A stretch of DNA of 64,000 nucleotides from Microbulbifer elongatus (GCF_021165935.1 NZ_CP088953.1:682001-746000), one strand, 5' to 3'. Positions 45,498-55,420 are shown, counted from the first letter of the stretch. The notes: a model not told the origin generated them from the sequence alone. Program-made: numbers and translations.

Positions 45498-47578
45498 TGG
45501 CTCAGGATTTTCTGGTTGAGCTGGGCACCGAAGAGCTGCCCCCGAAAGCGCTGAACAAATTGATGCAGGCCTTTGCCGACGGCATTGAGCAGGGACTGAA
45601 AGACGCCGAGCTTGAACACGGCGCCATCAATGCTTACGCCAGCCCGCGTCGCCTCGCGGTTTCCGTGAGCGACCTCGCCGAGCGCCAGCAGGACAAACAG
45701 ATTGAAAAGCACGGCCCCGCCGTTGCCGCCGCCTTCGATAAAGACGGCAATCCCACCAAAGCCGCGCAGGGTTTTGCCCGCGGTGCCGGTGTCAGCGTCG
45801 ATGAACTGGCGCGGGTACAAACGGACAAAGGCGAGCGCCTGGCATTTATCAGCGAACAGAAAGGCGAAGCCACCAGTAAACTGCTGGGCGGCATCGTCAG
45901 TAAATCCCTGGCGCAACTGCCCATCCCCAAGCGTATGCGCTGGGGCGCGCGCAAAGAAGAGTTTGTGCGCCCGGTGCATTGGCTGGTCATGCTGTTCGGC
46001 AACGAAGTGGTCGATGCGGAAGTGCTCGGCCTGAAAGCCGGCAACAGCACCCGTGGTCACCGCTTCCACTGCAACCGCGAACTCACCGTGGCCTCCGCCA
46101 ACGATTACGTACAACAGTTACGCGACCCGGGCTTTGTGGTCGTGGACTTCGCCGAGCGCCGTGAAATGATTCGCGAACAGGTGCAGGCAGAAGCCAACAA
46201 TGTAAACGGTGAAGCGGTTATCGATGACGATCTGCTCAACGAAGTCACCGCACTGGTGGAATGGCCGGTGGCACTGACCGGACGCTTTGAGAAGCGCTTT
46301 CTCGATGTACCCGCGGAAGCCCTGATCTCTTCCATGAAAGAGCATCAGAAGTATTTCCACGTGATCGACGAAGATGGCAAGTTGATGCCCTTCTTCATCA
46401 CCGTTTCCAATATCGAAAGCACCGATGCCAAGCAGGTGATCGAGGGTAACGAGCGGGTGATTCGCCCGCGCTTGTCCGATGCGGCGTTCTTTTTCGAAAC
46501 TGACAAGAAAACCAGTCTCGAAGCGCGCCGGGAAAAACTCAAGTCCATCGTGTTCCAGCAGAAGCTGGGGACCGTGTACGACAAGACCGAACGCCTCGCC
46601 AAACTGGCCGCTGCCATTGCGGAAAAAATCGGGGGCGACTCGGCGCTGGCCCAGCGCGCTGCGCAGCTTTGTAAATCAGATCTGGTCACCGAAATGGTGT
46701 TCGAGTTTGCCGATATGCAGGGCATTGCCGGTTATTACTACGCAGAAAACGACGGTGAACCGCTGGATGTCGCCAAAGCCATGTACGAGCAGTACATGCC
46801 CAAGTTTGCCGGCGATGATCTGCCGCAAACCGAGACCGGCACCATCGTCGCCCTCGCTGATCGTATCGACACCCTCGTGGGCATATTCGGTATCGGCCAA
46901 CCGCCCAGCGGTTCCCGCGACCCCTTCGCCCTGCGCCGCGCCAGCCTGGGCGTACTGCGCCTGCTGGTGGAAAAGAACATCGACCTGGACCTGCGCGACC
47001 TGCTCACCCTGGCCCGCGATGGCTACCCGCGCACCGCGCTGGCGGAGTACGACAACGTCGTCGAGCAGACCCTGGCGTATATGATCGAGCGCTTTCGCGC
47101 CCGTTATGAAGACGCCGGCATCAAGGCCGAAGTTTTCCTTGCGGTGTCTGCACGCAAGCTGTCCCGTCCGCTGGATATCGACAGTCGCGTCAAAGCGGTA
47201 CACAACTTCAGTCAGCTGCCGGAGGCGCAGGCACTGGCCGCGGCCAACAAGCGGGTTTCCAATATTCTTGCGAAACTCGACGGCCCGGCACCCAGTGAGG
47301 TAGATCAGGCGATGTTGCAGGAAGATGCGGAAAAGGCGCTGTATCTGGCCGTTCGCGACGCCGAGGAAGCCGTGGCACCGCTGTATGCCGAAGCCCGTTT
47401 CGACGAAGGCCTTGCCGGCCTGGCCGGGCTGCGTGAAACCGTGGACAACTTCTTCGACGGCGTGATGGTCATGGCCGACGACGAACAGCTGCGCAGCAAC
47501 CGCCTGGCACTGCTGGCGCAATTGCGCGCGCTATTCCTCGAGGTTGCGGATATTTCCCAGCTGGCGCCGGCCAAGTAA
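45497..47578 (+). CDS. glyS: Glycine-tRNA ligase beta subunit
   Basis: tRNA-binding subunit of the same enzyme, 693 aa (E. coli 689). It opens with FLVELGTEELPPKAL, shows FVRPVHWLVMLFGNEVV and SMKEHQKYFHV in the middle and the HD-like region LADRIDTLVGIFGIGQPPSGSRDPFALRRASLG (about residues 453-485), then an anticodon-binding C-terminus with FFDGVMVMADDEQLRSNRLALL. Translation is coupled to glyQ through the 1-bp overlap. Confidence 0.98.
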   Translation: MAQDFLVELGTEELPPKALNKLMQAFADGIEQGLKDAELEHGAINAYASPRRLAVSVSDLAERQQDKQIEKHGPAVAAAFDKDGNPTKAAQGFARGAGVSVDELARVQTDKGERLAFISEQKGEATSKLLGGIVSKSLAQLPIPKRMRWGARKEEFVRPVHWLVMLFGNEVVDAEVLGLKAGNSTRGHRFHCNRELTVASANDYVQQLRDPGFVVVDFAERREMIREQVQAEANNVNGEAVIDDDLLNEVTALVEWPVALTGRFEKRFLDVPAEALISSMKEHQKYFHVIDEDGKLMPFFITVSNIESTDAKQVIEGNERVIRPRLSDAAFFFETDKKTSLEARREKLKSIVFQQKLGTVYDKTERLAKLAAAIAEKIGGDSALAQRAAQLCKSDLVTEMVFEFADMQGIAGYYYAENDGEPLDVAKAMYEQYMPKFAGDDLPQTETGTIVALADRIDTLVGIFGIGQPPSGSRDPFALRRASLGVLRLLVEKNIDLDLRDLLTLARDGYPRTALAEYDNVVEQTLAYMIERFRARYEDAGIKAEVFLAVSARKLSRPLDIDSRVKAVHNFSQLPEAQALAAANKRVSNILAKLDGPAPSEVDQAMLQEDAEKALYLAVRDAEEAVAPLYAEARFDEGLAGLAGLRETVDNFFDGVMVMADDEQLRSNRLALLAQLRALFLEVADISQLAPAK

Positions 47579-47607
47579 CGCGCGCGCTTCCTGCATAAAA
47601 GCCCGTC

Positions 47608-47633
47608 GTAGGAGCCTGCTTGCAGGCTCCTAC
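47608..47633. repeat. REP-like perfect palindrome
   Basis: GTAGGAGCCTGC-TT-GCAGGCTCCTAC, 12-bp perfect arms, between glyS and gmhB. The GTAGGAGC end is typical of REP sequences common in pseudomonads and xanthomonads. There is no T run behind it. Confidence 0.8.
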
Positions 47634-47666
47634 AGACCGATCACACGAGCACCGACGTATATACCC

Positions 47667-48215
47667 ATGGCCATTATCGTTCTCGACCGCGACGGTGTGA
47701 TCAACGAGCACCGTGACGATCACGTAAAGTCCGTCGATGACTGGGTAGCAATTCCCGGCAGTATCGACGCCATGGCGCGACTCAGTCAGGCCGGGCATCA
47801 GCTGGTGATTGCCACCAATCAGTGCGGCCTGGCGCTCGGCCACTTTGACCTGGACGATCTCGAAGCCATGCATGGGAAATTGCGTGCACTGGTGGAAGAC
47901 GCCGGCGGTACCGTTTCCGGAATTTTCTATTGCCCGCACACAGTGGATGACCGCTGTCGCTGTCGTAAACCCGAAACCGGTTTACTTGACGTCATCGAAG
48001 CCGAGTTCGATACCAGTCTGCACGGGAGTTATTTTGTCGGGGATCGTATCAGCGATCTGCAATGCGCGGTGTCAAAGGGCTGTAAACCGGTACTGGTGAG
48101 AACTGGCTGTGGTGAGCAAACCCTGGCGCAGTTGATTGAGAACCCTGACGAGCGCCTGACCCATACGCGGGTTATGCGTGACCTCGCCGAATTTTCTGAA
48201 TTTTTCTTACAGTAA
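47667..48215 (+). CDS. gmhB: D-glycero-beta-D-manno-heptose 1,7-bisphosphate 7-phosphatase
   Basis: HAD-family phosphatase in ADP-heptose synthesis for the LPS core. The 182-aa protein starts MAIIVLDRDGVINEH with the DxD nucleophile pair, has VIATNQCG (motif II), the zinc loop FYCPHTVDDRCRCRKPETG and GDRISDLQCA (motif IV). Start ATG at 47667; the frame is open further upstream but would run into glyS without homology. Confidence 0.96.
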   Translation: MAIIVLDRDGVINEHRDDHVKSVDDWVAIPGSIDAMARLSQAGHQLVIATNQCGLALGHFDLDDLEAMHGKLRALVEDAGGTVSGIFYCPHTVDDRCRCRKPETGLLDVIEAEFDTSLHGSYFVGDRISDLQCAVSKGCKPVLVRTGCGEQTLAQLIENPDERLTHTRVMRDLAEFSEFFLQ

Positions 48216-48584
48216 TTTTCCCGCGCAAGGCGGTCCTGCGTTCACACCGTTTTCCCCGCGTCCTCTCTCTTTTGTCTGCCCACCTTCTGACTGGCAGTTC
48301 TGTACCAATTCCACAGGGACTTTTCCAATGATTCCCATGACAGTTTTGTGAGTCGTCGCAAACTGTCTCTGCGTTAACAGGATTGTCACGCCACCCTATT
48401 GCCCCGGGGTTTGGCTTTCCGTAGAAACCGATGTAAGGGATCTGGTGCCGCAGCGTTCAAGGAATGAAGACCAGGCGCGACACGCTCCACTCTCGAACTT
48501 TTCCTCTTATCACACGGAAATGCTCTTACCTGCCCGCCAAAAGTGGGCAAGGTCGGGCTTTGTATTTTACGGGGCATAATTTAT
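48216..48584. other. Intergenic region before the subtilase
   Basis: 369 bp without a credible gene. It contains an inverted repeat, GACAGTTT (48339-48346) and AAACTGTC (48360-48367), with a 13-nt loop and no T run, and an imperfect TGCCCGC/GTGGGCA hairpin at 48535-48549. These could be operators or 5' UTR structures of the protease mRNA. I see no riboswitch class I recognise. Confidence 0.4.
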
Positions 48585-51500
48585 ATGAATTTTTTCAGTA
48601 GAACCCGAAGCCGGGTTTCAATAATAAAAACATCCGGCCTGCTCGGGTTGCTGGCAGTCAGTCTGCTTGTTTCCCTGCAGGCGCAATCCAGTGACAGCAC
48701 ACAACAACCCTCCCGCCCGGAAGTTCAGAAGAAAACCTACATCGTACAGTTTACCGACAAGCCGTTAATTGCCTACGATGGAACCGTTCACGGCTTTGCG
48801 GCAACCAGGCCCCCTAGCAACCGAAAGATTGACTTGAACAGTAGCGCGGTAAAACAGTACGCGGCATTTTTGCGGCAACAAAAAAATGCCGCACTCACCG
48901 CTGTTGGCGGTGCCCAGACACTCCACAATTACGAGGTCGCCTTTAATGGTGTGGCCGCGAAAATGTCCGCGAAACAGGCGGAGCAGTTGCGCAATCGCAA
49001 AGACGTTCTCGGTGTCTGGGAAGATCAGCTGTTAAAGCCGCAAACGAATTCCACTTACCAGTATCTCGGTCTCGATAATTTTCCCGGCCCCTGGCTGTTG
49101 GGCGCGACCGGTGAGGATATCGTTATCGGCATCATTGATTCCGGCGTTTATCCGGAACATCCGAGCCTGGAAGATACACGCACCCCAAAGCGTGGCCATA
49201 TCGGTCGCCCGATGCTCTATGACGCGGTTCCGGAATCTTTCGTGGGGGAAGGCTGCGAGTTCGGCAATACGGCGTTCAATCCCGACGACCAGCCTTTTGA
49301 CTGCAACAATAAACTCGTCAAGGCACAGGCATTTTCCGAAGGTTTCCTCGCGGTAAACACACTGGCGGATTATGAGTTTCTTTCAGCGCGGGATGCGGAC
49401 GGACATGGCACACACACTGCGACGACCGCTGCCGGTAATTACGGTGTCGAGGGCACAGCCAACGGTGATAGCACCGGAACCCTGAGTGGTGTTGCGCCCC
49501 GCGCGCGGGTTGCGGTCTACAAAGTCTGCTGGGATGCACCAGACCCGGATGACAGTGGCTGCTTTTCCTCAGATTCGATGGCCGCCATTGATCAGGCTGT
49601 GGCCGATGGCGTCGATGTGATCAATTATTCCGTGGGCGGTGCCAGCACCCAGTTTACCGGGCCGGACGATATCGCCTTCCTGTTCGCGGCAGATGCCGGG
49701 GTGTTTGTAGCGACCTCCGCGGGCAATGCCGGTCCGGGCAGTGAGACCATCGGCACTCCCTCGGGTGTGCCATGGATCACTTCCGTTGCAGCTTCGGAAG
49801 ACAATCAGAGTTTCGGTACCGGCATCGCCATTGACGCCCCCACGGAGCTCGCTGGAATCTTTGAGGGGCTCGAAGGTTCGGGCCCGGTACAGTTGGCCGA
49901 TAGTGGCGCCATCGCCTCGATCATCGTCAATGCAGAACCATTGGATGCCTGTACCCCGCTCACCAATACCGAGTCGATGGCGGGAAGTATTGCCCTGGTG
50001 GTGCGCGGCGGCTGCGCATTCAGCGATAAGTACAATCAGGCAGCCGCGGCCGGCGCAAGCGCCATTGTGGTGTACAACGATGGCACCGCACCCGACCGCA
50101 TCGACCCCATCACCATGTCGGCTCCTGACACCACCATACCGGGGATTATGATCCGCTACCCGGACGGTGCAGCGCTCGCTGGCGCAGCAGCGCCGAGTGG
50201 CACGCTCAGCCCGGAGATCCAGGTACCGCGGAATAATCGCATCGCCGGTTTTTCTTCCCGCGGCGCCAATGCCGGCGCACCGGACATTATCAAACCGGAT
50301 ATCGCTGCGCCGGGGGTGGGTATCATTGCCGGTATATCTCCGGTCGGTTCCGGTGAAATCTATGGCGCGCTCAGTGGCACCTCTATGGCGAGTCCGCATA
50401 TTGCCGGGGTCATGGCGCTGCTCAAGCAGGCACATCCGGACTGGACGCCGGCAATGGCCCGCTCCGCGATGATGACCAGTGCGCGACAGAACCTCAGAAA
50501 ATCCTTTGGTGACGACCGTGCCGACCCCTTCGATTTTGGGGCCGGTATGGTGCAACCCGCCAATGCGTTCTTCCCCGGACTGGTGTACGACGCGGGATTC
50601 TATGACTACCTGGCATTTCTCTGCGGTGCGGAACTACAGACCTCGATTGTACCGGCGGAGGACTGCACCTACCTCGAAGCCAACGGCTTCTCTACGGACT
50701 CATCAGACCTGAACCTGCCGTCGATCGGTATCGCGGAACTGGTGGGTAGCCAGACCATTACTCGGCGGGTGACCAGCGTGGAGAAGGGGGTGCGCTGGTA
50801 CTGGGCCGAAGTTGATGCGCCTGAGGGCGTTCAGGTACAGGTAACGCCCCGGATTCTGCGCCTGCGCGAAGGTGAAACGGCGACTTATCAGGTGACCTTT
50901 ACCGCGACCGACGAGGCCGCGCTCGGCGAGTGGGCATTCGGTGCGCTCAGCTGGTCTCAGGGATTTCGCAAGGTCCGCAGTCCAATCGCCGTTCGCCCGG
51001 TACCCATTGCTACCGCAGCTTCCGTGACGGCGAGCGGTACCGATGGCAACTTGGCGATCCCCCTGACGTTCGGCTATGCGGGTGCCTATAGCGCTACCAT
51101 GAATGGCATTGCCGAAGGCATTCCAAGCACAGGTGCGGTAGAAGATGGCCTCGATGACCTGATCTTCTTCGAGGTACCTGAGGGTACCCGCTTCTCCCGC
51201 TTTGCGCTTTTTGATGAAGACGTGGGCGCCGGCGACGGTTCTGACGATCTCGACCTTCAGGTACTCGGCCCCGCGGCCGCCGGGTGGCCACTGGTGGGAT
51301 CCAGTGGGACCCCCAGCTCCGCAGAACAGGTGGATATGCAGAACCCCGAACCCGGTCTCTACGCCGTGTTTGTGGTGGACTATGCATCGGCGCCAGGCCC
51401 CACACCTTACACCCTGTTCAATTTCAATCTGCAGGGTGACAGTGGGAATACAGCATTGGATGGTCCGGCGACAGCCTCGGTCGGTGACGCCGGTACGCTG

Positions 51501-51611
51501 CACGTCGAGTGGATGGGACTCAGCGACGACAGCCGCGCCCTGGGTATCATCTCACATCACAATGACACCGGCGTCATCGGTACCACGGAGGTGTCGATCA
51601 GCACGCGCTGA
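48585..51611 (+). CDS. Secreted S8 (subtilisin-family) serine protease with PA domain
   Basis: A 1008-aa exported protease. Order: signal peptide (about residues 1-36, TSGLLGLLAVSLLVSLQAQS); I9 propeptide (KKTYIVQFTDKPL to DQLLKPQ, about 50-165); catalytic domain with Asp185 in IGIIDSGVYPEH, His274 in DGHGTHTATTAAG and Ser600 in SGTSMASPHIAGVMALL; a PA insertion between His and Ser (MAGSIALVVRGGCAFSDKYN, about 470-520); a fibronectin III-like domain (VTPRILRLREGETATYQVTF) and a C-terminal beta-rich domain like that of bacterial pre-peptidase regions. The ATG at 48585 has GGGG 10 nt upstream. It probably degrades extracellular protein. A terminator follows. Confidence 0.95.
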   Translation: MNFFSRTRSRVSIIKTSGLLGLLAVSLLVSLQAQSSDSTQQPSRPEVQKKTYIVQFTDKPLIAYDGTVHGFAATRPPSNRKIDLNSSAVKQYAAFLRQQKNAALTAVGGAQTLHNYEVAFNGVAAKMSAKQAEQLRNRKDVLGVWEDQLLKPQTNSTYQYLGLDNFPGPWLLGATGEDIVIGIIDSGVYPEHPSLEDTRTPKRGHIGRPMLYDAVPESFVGEGCEFGNTAFNPDDQPFDCNNKLVKAQAFSEGFLAVNTLADYEFLSARDADGHGTHTATTAAGNYGVEGTANGDSTGTLSGVAPRARVAVYKVCWDAPDPDDSGCFSSDSMAAIDQAVADGVDVINYSVGGASTQFTGPDDIAFLFAADAGVFVATSAGNAGPGSETIGTPSGVPWITSVAASEDNQSFGTGIAIDAPTELAGIFEGLEGSGPVQLADSGAIASIIVNAEPLDACTPLTNTESMAGSIALVVRGGCAFSDKYNQAAAAGASAIVVYNDGTAPDRIDPITMSAPDTTIPGIMIRYPDGAALAGAAAPSGTLSPEIQVPRNNRIAGFSSRGANAGAPDIIKPDIAAPGVGIIAGISPVGSGEIYGALSGTSMASPHIAGVMALLKQAHPDWTPAMARSAMMTSARQNLRKSFGDDRADPFDFGAGMVQPANAFFPGLVYDAGFYDYLAFLCGAELQTSIVPAEDCTYLEANGFSTDSSDLNLPSIGIAELVGSQTITRRVTSVEKGVRWYWAEVDAPEGVQVQVTPRILRLREGETATYQVTFTATDEAALGEWAFGALSWSQGFRKVRSPIAVRPVPIATAASVTASGTDGNLAIPLTFGYAGAYSATMNGIAEGIPSTGAVEDGLDDLIFFEVPEGTRFSRFALFDEDVGAGDGSDDLDLQVLGPAAAGWPLVGSSGTPSSAEQVDMQNPEPGLYAVFVVDYASAPGPTPYTLFNFNLQGDSGNTALDGPATASVGDAGTLHVEWMGLSDDSRALGIISHHNDTGVIGTTEVSISTR

Positions 51612-51645
51612 CACACGTACCCTGCACCACCTGATGCAATAACTT

Positions 51646-51682
51646 GCCCGGCGCCGCCATTCGCGGTCGCCGGGCTTTTTTT
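51646..51682 (+). terminator. Rho-independent terminator after the subtilase
   Basis: GCCCGGCG (51646-51653) pairs with CGCCGGGC (51668-51675), followed by seven T residues. Confidence 0.92.
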
Positions 51683-51812
51683 ATCGGCGCTAGGGGTCCA
51701 TGCGGAACGTTCGGTAACTATGGTTAGTTCATCGGGGGTGCGCATCAATAGTGCTTGAATTCTGTGCAGCACGAACCAACAATGGCGCCCCCTGCAGAAC
51801 CGGAGCTTTCCC

Positions 51813-53000
51813 GTGCAACAACTCATTCTCAACCCCCGCGCCGAGCGCCGCCTCAAACTGGGCCACCTGTGGATTTACAGTAATGAAGTAGATACCAAGC
51901 GCAGCCCACTGAAAGGTATTGCCCCGGGTACACAGTGTGAAATTCTCGAGAGCAACGGAAAAAGCCTGGGGTTTGCCCTGGTCAACCCGAATCAGCTGAT
52001 TTGTGCGCGTCTGGTTTCCCGCAAGGGGCCATTTACCGCAAAGCAGTTGAAGCGACGCCTGGAGAACGCCCTCGCCCTGCGCGAGCGGTATTTTTCCCAT
52101 CCAAGTTATCGCATGGTGTACGGGGATTCCGACGGCCTGCCCGGGTTGGTGGTCGATCGATTCGGCGGTTACCTGGTGGTGCAGATCAGCAGCTGGGGTA
52201 TGGAAAACCTTGTGCAGGATATCGTCGACGCCCTGACCGCTCTGGTGAAACCGGTGGGCATTCTGCTGCGCAATGATCACCAGGGGCGCAAGGTGGAAGA
52301 GCTGCCAGAGCACTGTGAGGTTGCACAGGGTGAGGTCCCGGAGATGGTGCCGTTCGAGGAGAACGGTGTGTCGCTTCTGGCGCCGGTGCACGCAGGCCAG
52401 AAAACCGGCTGGTTTTACGATCACCGCGAAAACCGCGCACGTCTGAATCAGTGGGTCAGAGGCCGGCGTGTCCTGGACCTGTTTTCTTACGCCGGCGGCT
52501 GGGGTGTGCAAGCACTCGCTCACGGTGCCAGCACGGTCACCTGTGTAGATGCCTCAGCGCAGGCGCTCGACTGGTGTGAGGAGAATGCGACGCTCAATCA
52601 TCGGCAGAACGACCTGATTACCATTCAGGGAAAAGCGATCGACGCAATGAAAGAGCTTATCGCGACCGGCGAGCGCTATGATGCGATCGTGCTCGACCCG
52701 CCCGCCTTTATCAAGCGCCGCAAGGACCAGAAATCCGGTGAGGCGGCCTACCGTCATATCAACGAGCTGGCGCTGCGACTGCTGGAAAGGAACGGTGTGC
52801 TGGTCAGCGCTTCCTGCTCGATGCACCTGGCCTCGGATACGCTGCTGGAGATTCTCCGCGGCGCCGGTCGTCACCTCGACAAGAACATCAGTGTGATCGG
52901 CAGTGGTGGCCAGGGGGCAGACCACCCGGTGCACCCTGCGATTCCGGAAACCCGGTACCTGAAAGCACACTTTGTGCACCTGACCGGTACCACGCAATAA
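51813..53000 (+). CDS. rlmI: 23S rRNA m5C1962 methyltransferase
   Basis: A 395-aa class I SAM methyltransferase with an N-terminal PUA domain (LILNPRAERRLKLGHLWIYSNEV), the SAM motif VLDLFSYAGGWGVQALAHGA (about residues 220-239), DPPAFIKRRKDQKSGEAAYRH (motif IV) and SASCSMHL with the catalytic Cys. This matches RlmI/YccW, which modifies C1962 of 23S rRNA. The start is a GTG at 51813 with GGAG 7 nt before it; the alternative of an internal ATG would cut the PUA domain. Confidence 0.94.
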   Translation: MQQLILNPRAERRLKLGHLWIYSNEVDTKRSPLKGIAPGTQCEILESNGKSLGFALVNPNQLICARLVSRKGPFTAKQLKRRLENALALRERYFSHPSYRMVYGDSDGLPGLVVDRFGGYLVVQISSWGMENLVQDIVDALTALVKPVGILLRNDHQGRKVEELPEHCEVAQGEVPEMVPFEENGVSLLAPVHAGQKTGWFYDHRENRARLNQWVRGRRVLDLFSYAGGWGVQALAHGASTVTCVDASAQALDWCEENATLNHRQNDLITIQGKAIDAMKELIATGERYDAIVLDPPAFIKRRKDQKSGEAAYRHINELALRLLERNGVLVSASCSMHLASDTLLEILRGAGRHLDKNISVIGSGGQGADHPVHPAIPETRYLKAHFVHLTGTTQ

Positions 53001-53055
53001 AAGCCCGACCGTCGCCCAGCGCTGTTGATTTAACGTCGCTGAGGGCGAAGGTGAC

Positions 53056-53093
53056 GCTACCGGGTACGGGCTTGTGAGACCGCACCCGGTAGC
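53056..53093. repeat. Inverted repeat downstream of rlmI
   Basis: GCTACCGGGT (53056-53065) and ACCCGGTAGC (53084-53093) are perfect 10-bp arms around an 18-nt loop. No T run follows, so it is more likely a repeat or 3' stabiliser than a terminator. It sits between convergent rlmI and the receptor gene. Confidence 0.6.
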
Positions 53094-53173
53094 GGCGCCG
53101 CCACAGAGTCACTTAAATGAACGGCATCGCGAGCTGAGGCGGGTGTTTACCGTTGCATGGCAATGTACAGCAA

Positions 53174-55360
53174 TCAGAAGCGATAGCTGACACCCAGTGA
53201 TGCGGTACGTGGACGATTGACCCGTGCACCGTCCGGTGCGCGGTTGACGATGGCCTGCTCGTCCAGCAGGTTGTCCACTTTCAGGTATCCGGCCAGGTCG
53301 GCGCTGAAATCGTAGTGGGCCGCGGCATCGACCACCCACAGGGATTCGGTAACGTCGAACTGGTCGGTGTCACCGCGATTGCAGTAGTTGTCGACACACA
53401 TCTCATCCTGATAGGCCGCAGTCAGATTGACCCGCCAGGCGGCACCACTGTCGATACCGGTCGTTACCGCGAAAACATTCTCCGGCAGATACGCGAAGTT
53501 GTCCCCTTCAGCGAGGCCGTCTTCGCCATTCGAGGTCACATACGCAAGGCTGTCCTGACTGATTTCTGCGTCGGTTAAGGTGTAGCTGGCCTGCAGCGGA
53601 ACCGACCAGCCATTGGCCAGCTGCCATTGCCCACCGATACTGGCTTCCAGACCGCGGATCTCGGATTCACCCAGCGCGTAGTTGCCGCTGTCCTGTCCGT
53701 TGGCGCAGGGCTGCGCCACCGAGCAGTTCTGTACCGTGCTTTCGTAATCACTGTAGAAGGCGATCATCTCCAGCTGCAGGTCGCCCCCGTGGAGGCGGAA
53801 ACCACCCTCGTAGTTGGTGGACAGATCGCCCGCCTCACCTTCGGAAGATCCACTCCCGGGAGGTGCGAAACCGCGGTGTACACCGGCCAACAATGTCACA
53901 CTGTCATTCACCGCGTAGGTGAACCCCAGTCCCGGGAGCCATTCGCTGACGGAGTTGGAGCGGCTACTGCCGGCTTCGGTGCGCTCGTTGTTCTCGTAGC
54001 GCTGCTGGCTGGTCTCCAGTTCTTCGTAACGCAGTGCCGCGGTCAACGCCAGTGCACTGGTCAGCTGAATCTGGTCGTATACGAACAGCGAAGTGGCGTC
54101 GGCTTTGCCGACGCGGTTGTTGCTGGCGCTCGGGTCACTGACCCCCTCGTACACCAGCTCACCGTCGATCTGGCTGTAGTTTTCCACCGGCTGGAAGCGA
54201 TCCACGTCATCGTAGTGGTCGCGCACACCGAACTCCAGGTCGTGGGCAATACCCGCGGTTTGCAGTTGCCAGTTAGCGCTTACTTGCACGCCACGGGAGA
54301 CATAGTTGCGGTTGTTGTGTTTGATACCGACATTTTCATAGTCCAGGGTGCCATCGAGCACCGCCTGCGCATCGGTGTCACCGGCATTGGCTGCGTCGAT
54401 CAGGCTGCCCAGACTCACCTTGAACCAGTCGCGTTTGAATTTGTTGTAGTAAGCCTGGGTGTTGAGGCTGAAGGTGTCGCTCAGCGCAATGCTGTGATTC
54501 AGCTGGACCGTGCTGTGGCGGTTCTGCATTTCGTCCAGCGCGCTGATGCCGTAGCGACGGTTGGGGTCTTGCGCGAGATCGGCGTCGGTCAGCCCCAGGT
54601 AGCTCATGCCGGACTCTTCTTCGGAATACTGCAGCTTGATCTCCAGCTGTTGCGCGTAGCTGGCGCCTTCCGCCGAGCTCAGACGACCTTTCAGCAGGTA
54701 ATCTTCCTTTGCGATATCTGCGCTGCCGGCGCGGTCGATATCACGAAAGCCGTCGGCCTGTTGCTGGTGGGTTTCGATCAGCCAACCGGTGGTTTCGGTG
54801 CTCGCCCCGTAGTAGGTGTGCAGACGGTTTTCTCCGAACTGGCCCGCTTCCAGCTGCACTTTGCCGGCGCTGCCTTCCGGAATCTCGGTACTCAGCATGT
54901 TCACGGCGCCGCCCACGGTGAAAGGACCGTACTTGAGAGTGCCGGGGCCCTTCAGCACCTCAATGGCCTGCAGACGACCAGCAGTAGGAAAATAGTAGGC
55001 TTCCGGCGCGGAGTAAGGCGCTGGTGCAACCAGCACGCCGTCTTCCAACAGGGAGATCTTACCGGAGCGCTCACCAAAGGCGCCGCGAATACCAATGTTC
55101 GGGCGCAGACCGTAACCGTCTTCCTCGCGCAGATATACACCCGGAACATTGCGCATCATGCGGTTGATGTCGACAAACTCGAACTGTTCCAGGTCCTCTG
55201 CACTCACCAGGTGCGCAGATCCCGGCAGGGAATGCAGCGTTTCACGATCGCCGAGGACAGAAACAGTCTCCAGGGCCTGGGGGCTGTCGGCAGCAATTCC
55301 CTGGCTGCTGAGGGCGGCACAGAGTGCGAGGGATAGAGGGGTGAGGGTAAAACGGGCCAT
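53174..55360 (-). CDS. TonB-dependent receptor, FecA-like
   Basis: Outer-membrane ferric-siderophore-type receptor of 728 aa. It has a signal peptide (to GIAADSPQ, about residue 24), a TonB-box-like ETVSVLG, a plug domain with NVPGVYLREEDGYGLRPNIGIRG and LLEDGVLVAPAPYSAPEAYYFP (FecA-type), then a 22-strand barrel ending in ASLGVSYRF with the terminal aromatic. There is no N-terminal signalling domain. I choose the ATG at 55358-55360 (MARFTL) with an AGGAGA site 7 nt upstream. A Fur-box-like sequence lies at 55402-55420, so iron control is likely. The actual ligand is unknown. Confidence 0.93.
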   Translation of the reverse strand: MARFTLTPLSLALCAALSSQGIAADSPQALETVSVLGDRETLHSLPGSAHLVSAEDLEQFEFVDINRMMRNVPGVYLREEDGYGLRPNIGIRGAFGERSGKISLLEDGVLVAPAPYSAPEAYYFPTAGRLQAIEVLKGPGTLKYGPFTVGGAVNMLSTEIPEGSAGKVQLEAGQFGENRLHTYYGASTETTGWLIETHQQQADGFRDIDRAGSADIAKEDYLLKGRLSSAEGASYAQQLEIKLQYSEEESGMSYLGLTDADLAQDPNRRYGISALDEMQNRHSTVQLNHSIALSDTFSLNTQAYYNKFKRDWFKVSLGSLIDAANAGDTDAQAVLDGTLDYENVGIKHNNRNYVSRGVQVSANWQLQTAGIAHDLEFGVRDHYDDVDRFQPVENYSQIDGELVYEGVSDPSASNNRVGKADATSLFVYDQIQLTSALALTAALRYEELETSQQRYENNERTEAGSSRSNSVSEWLPGLGFTYAVNDSVTLLAGVHRGFAPPGSGSSEGEAGDLSTNYEGGFRLHGGDLQLEMIAFYSDYESTVQNCSVAQPCANGQDSGNYALGESEIRGLEASIGGQWQLANGWSVPLQASYTLTDAEISQDSLAYVTSNGEDGLAEGDNFAYLPENVFAVTTGIDSGAAWRVNLTAAYQDEMCVDNYCNRGDTDQFDVTESLWVVDAAAHYDFSADLAGYLKVDNLLDEQAIVNRAPDGARVNRPRTASLGVSYRF

Positions 55361-55401
55361 TGGCTCTCCTTGGTCCAGGTTTCTCATCATTCATCAATAT
55401 T

Positions 55402-55420
55402 ATTAATGAGAACGATTATA
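55402..55420 (-). promoter_or_regulatory. Fur-box-like site
   Basis: The 19-mer ATTAATGAGAACGATTATA matches the Fur consensus GATAATGATAATCATTATC at 13 of 19 positions and sits 41 bp upstream of the receptor start, within an AT-rich promoter region. Confidence 0.7.

Noticed and set aside
48207..48577. Small minus-strand frames between gmhB and the subtilase
   Set aside because: Short, without ribosome sites or protein-like composition.
48216..48584. A possible riboswitch upstream of the subtilase
   Set aside because: I could not match it to a known class such as the c-di-GMP aptamer; only two modest hairpins are visible.
53627..55336. A 569-codon plus-strand frame opposite the TonB receptor
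   Set aside because: The receptor on the minus strand has a full signal peptide, plug and barrel. The opposite frame has no homology-like motifs.
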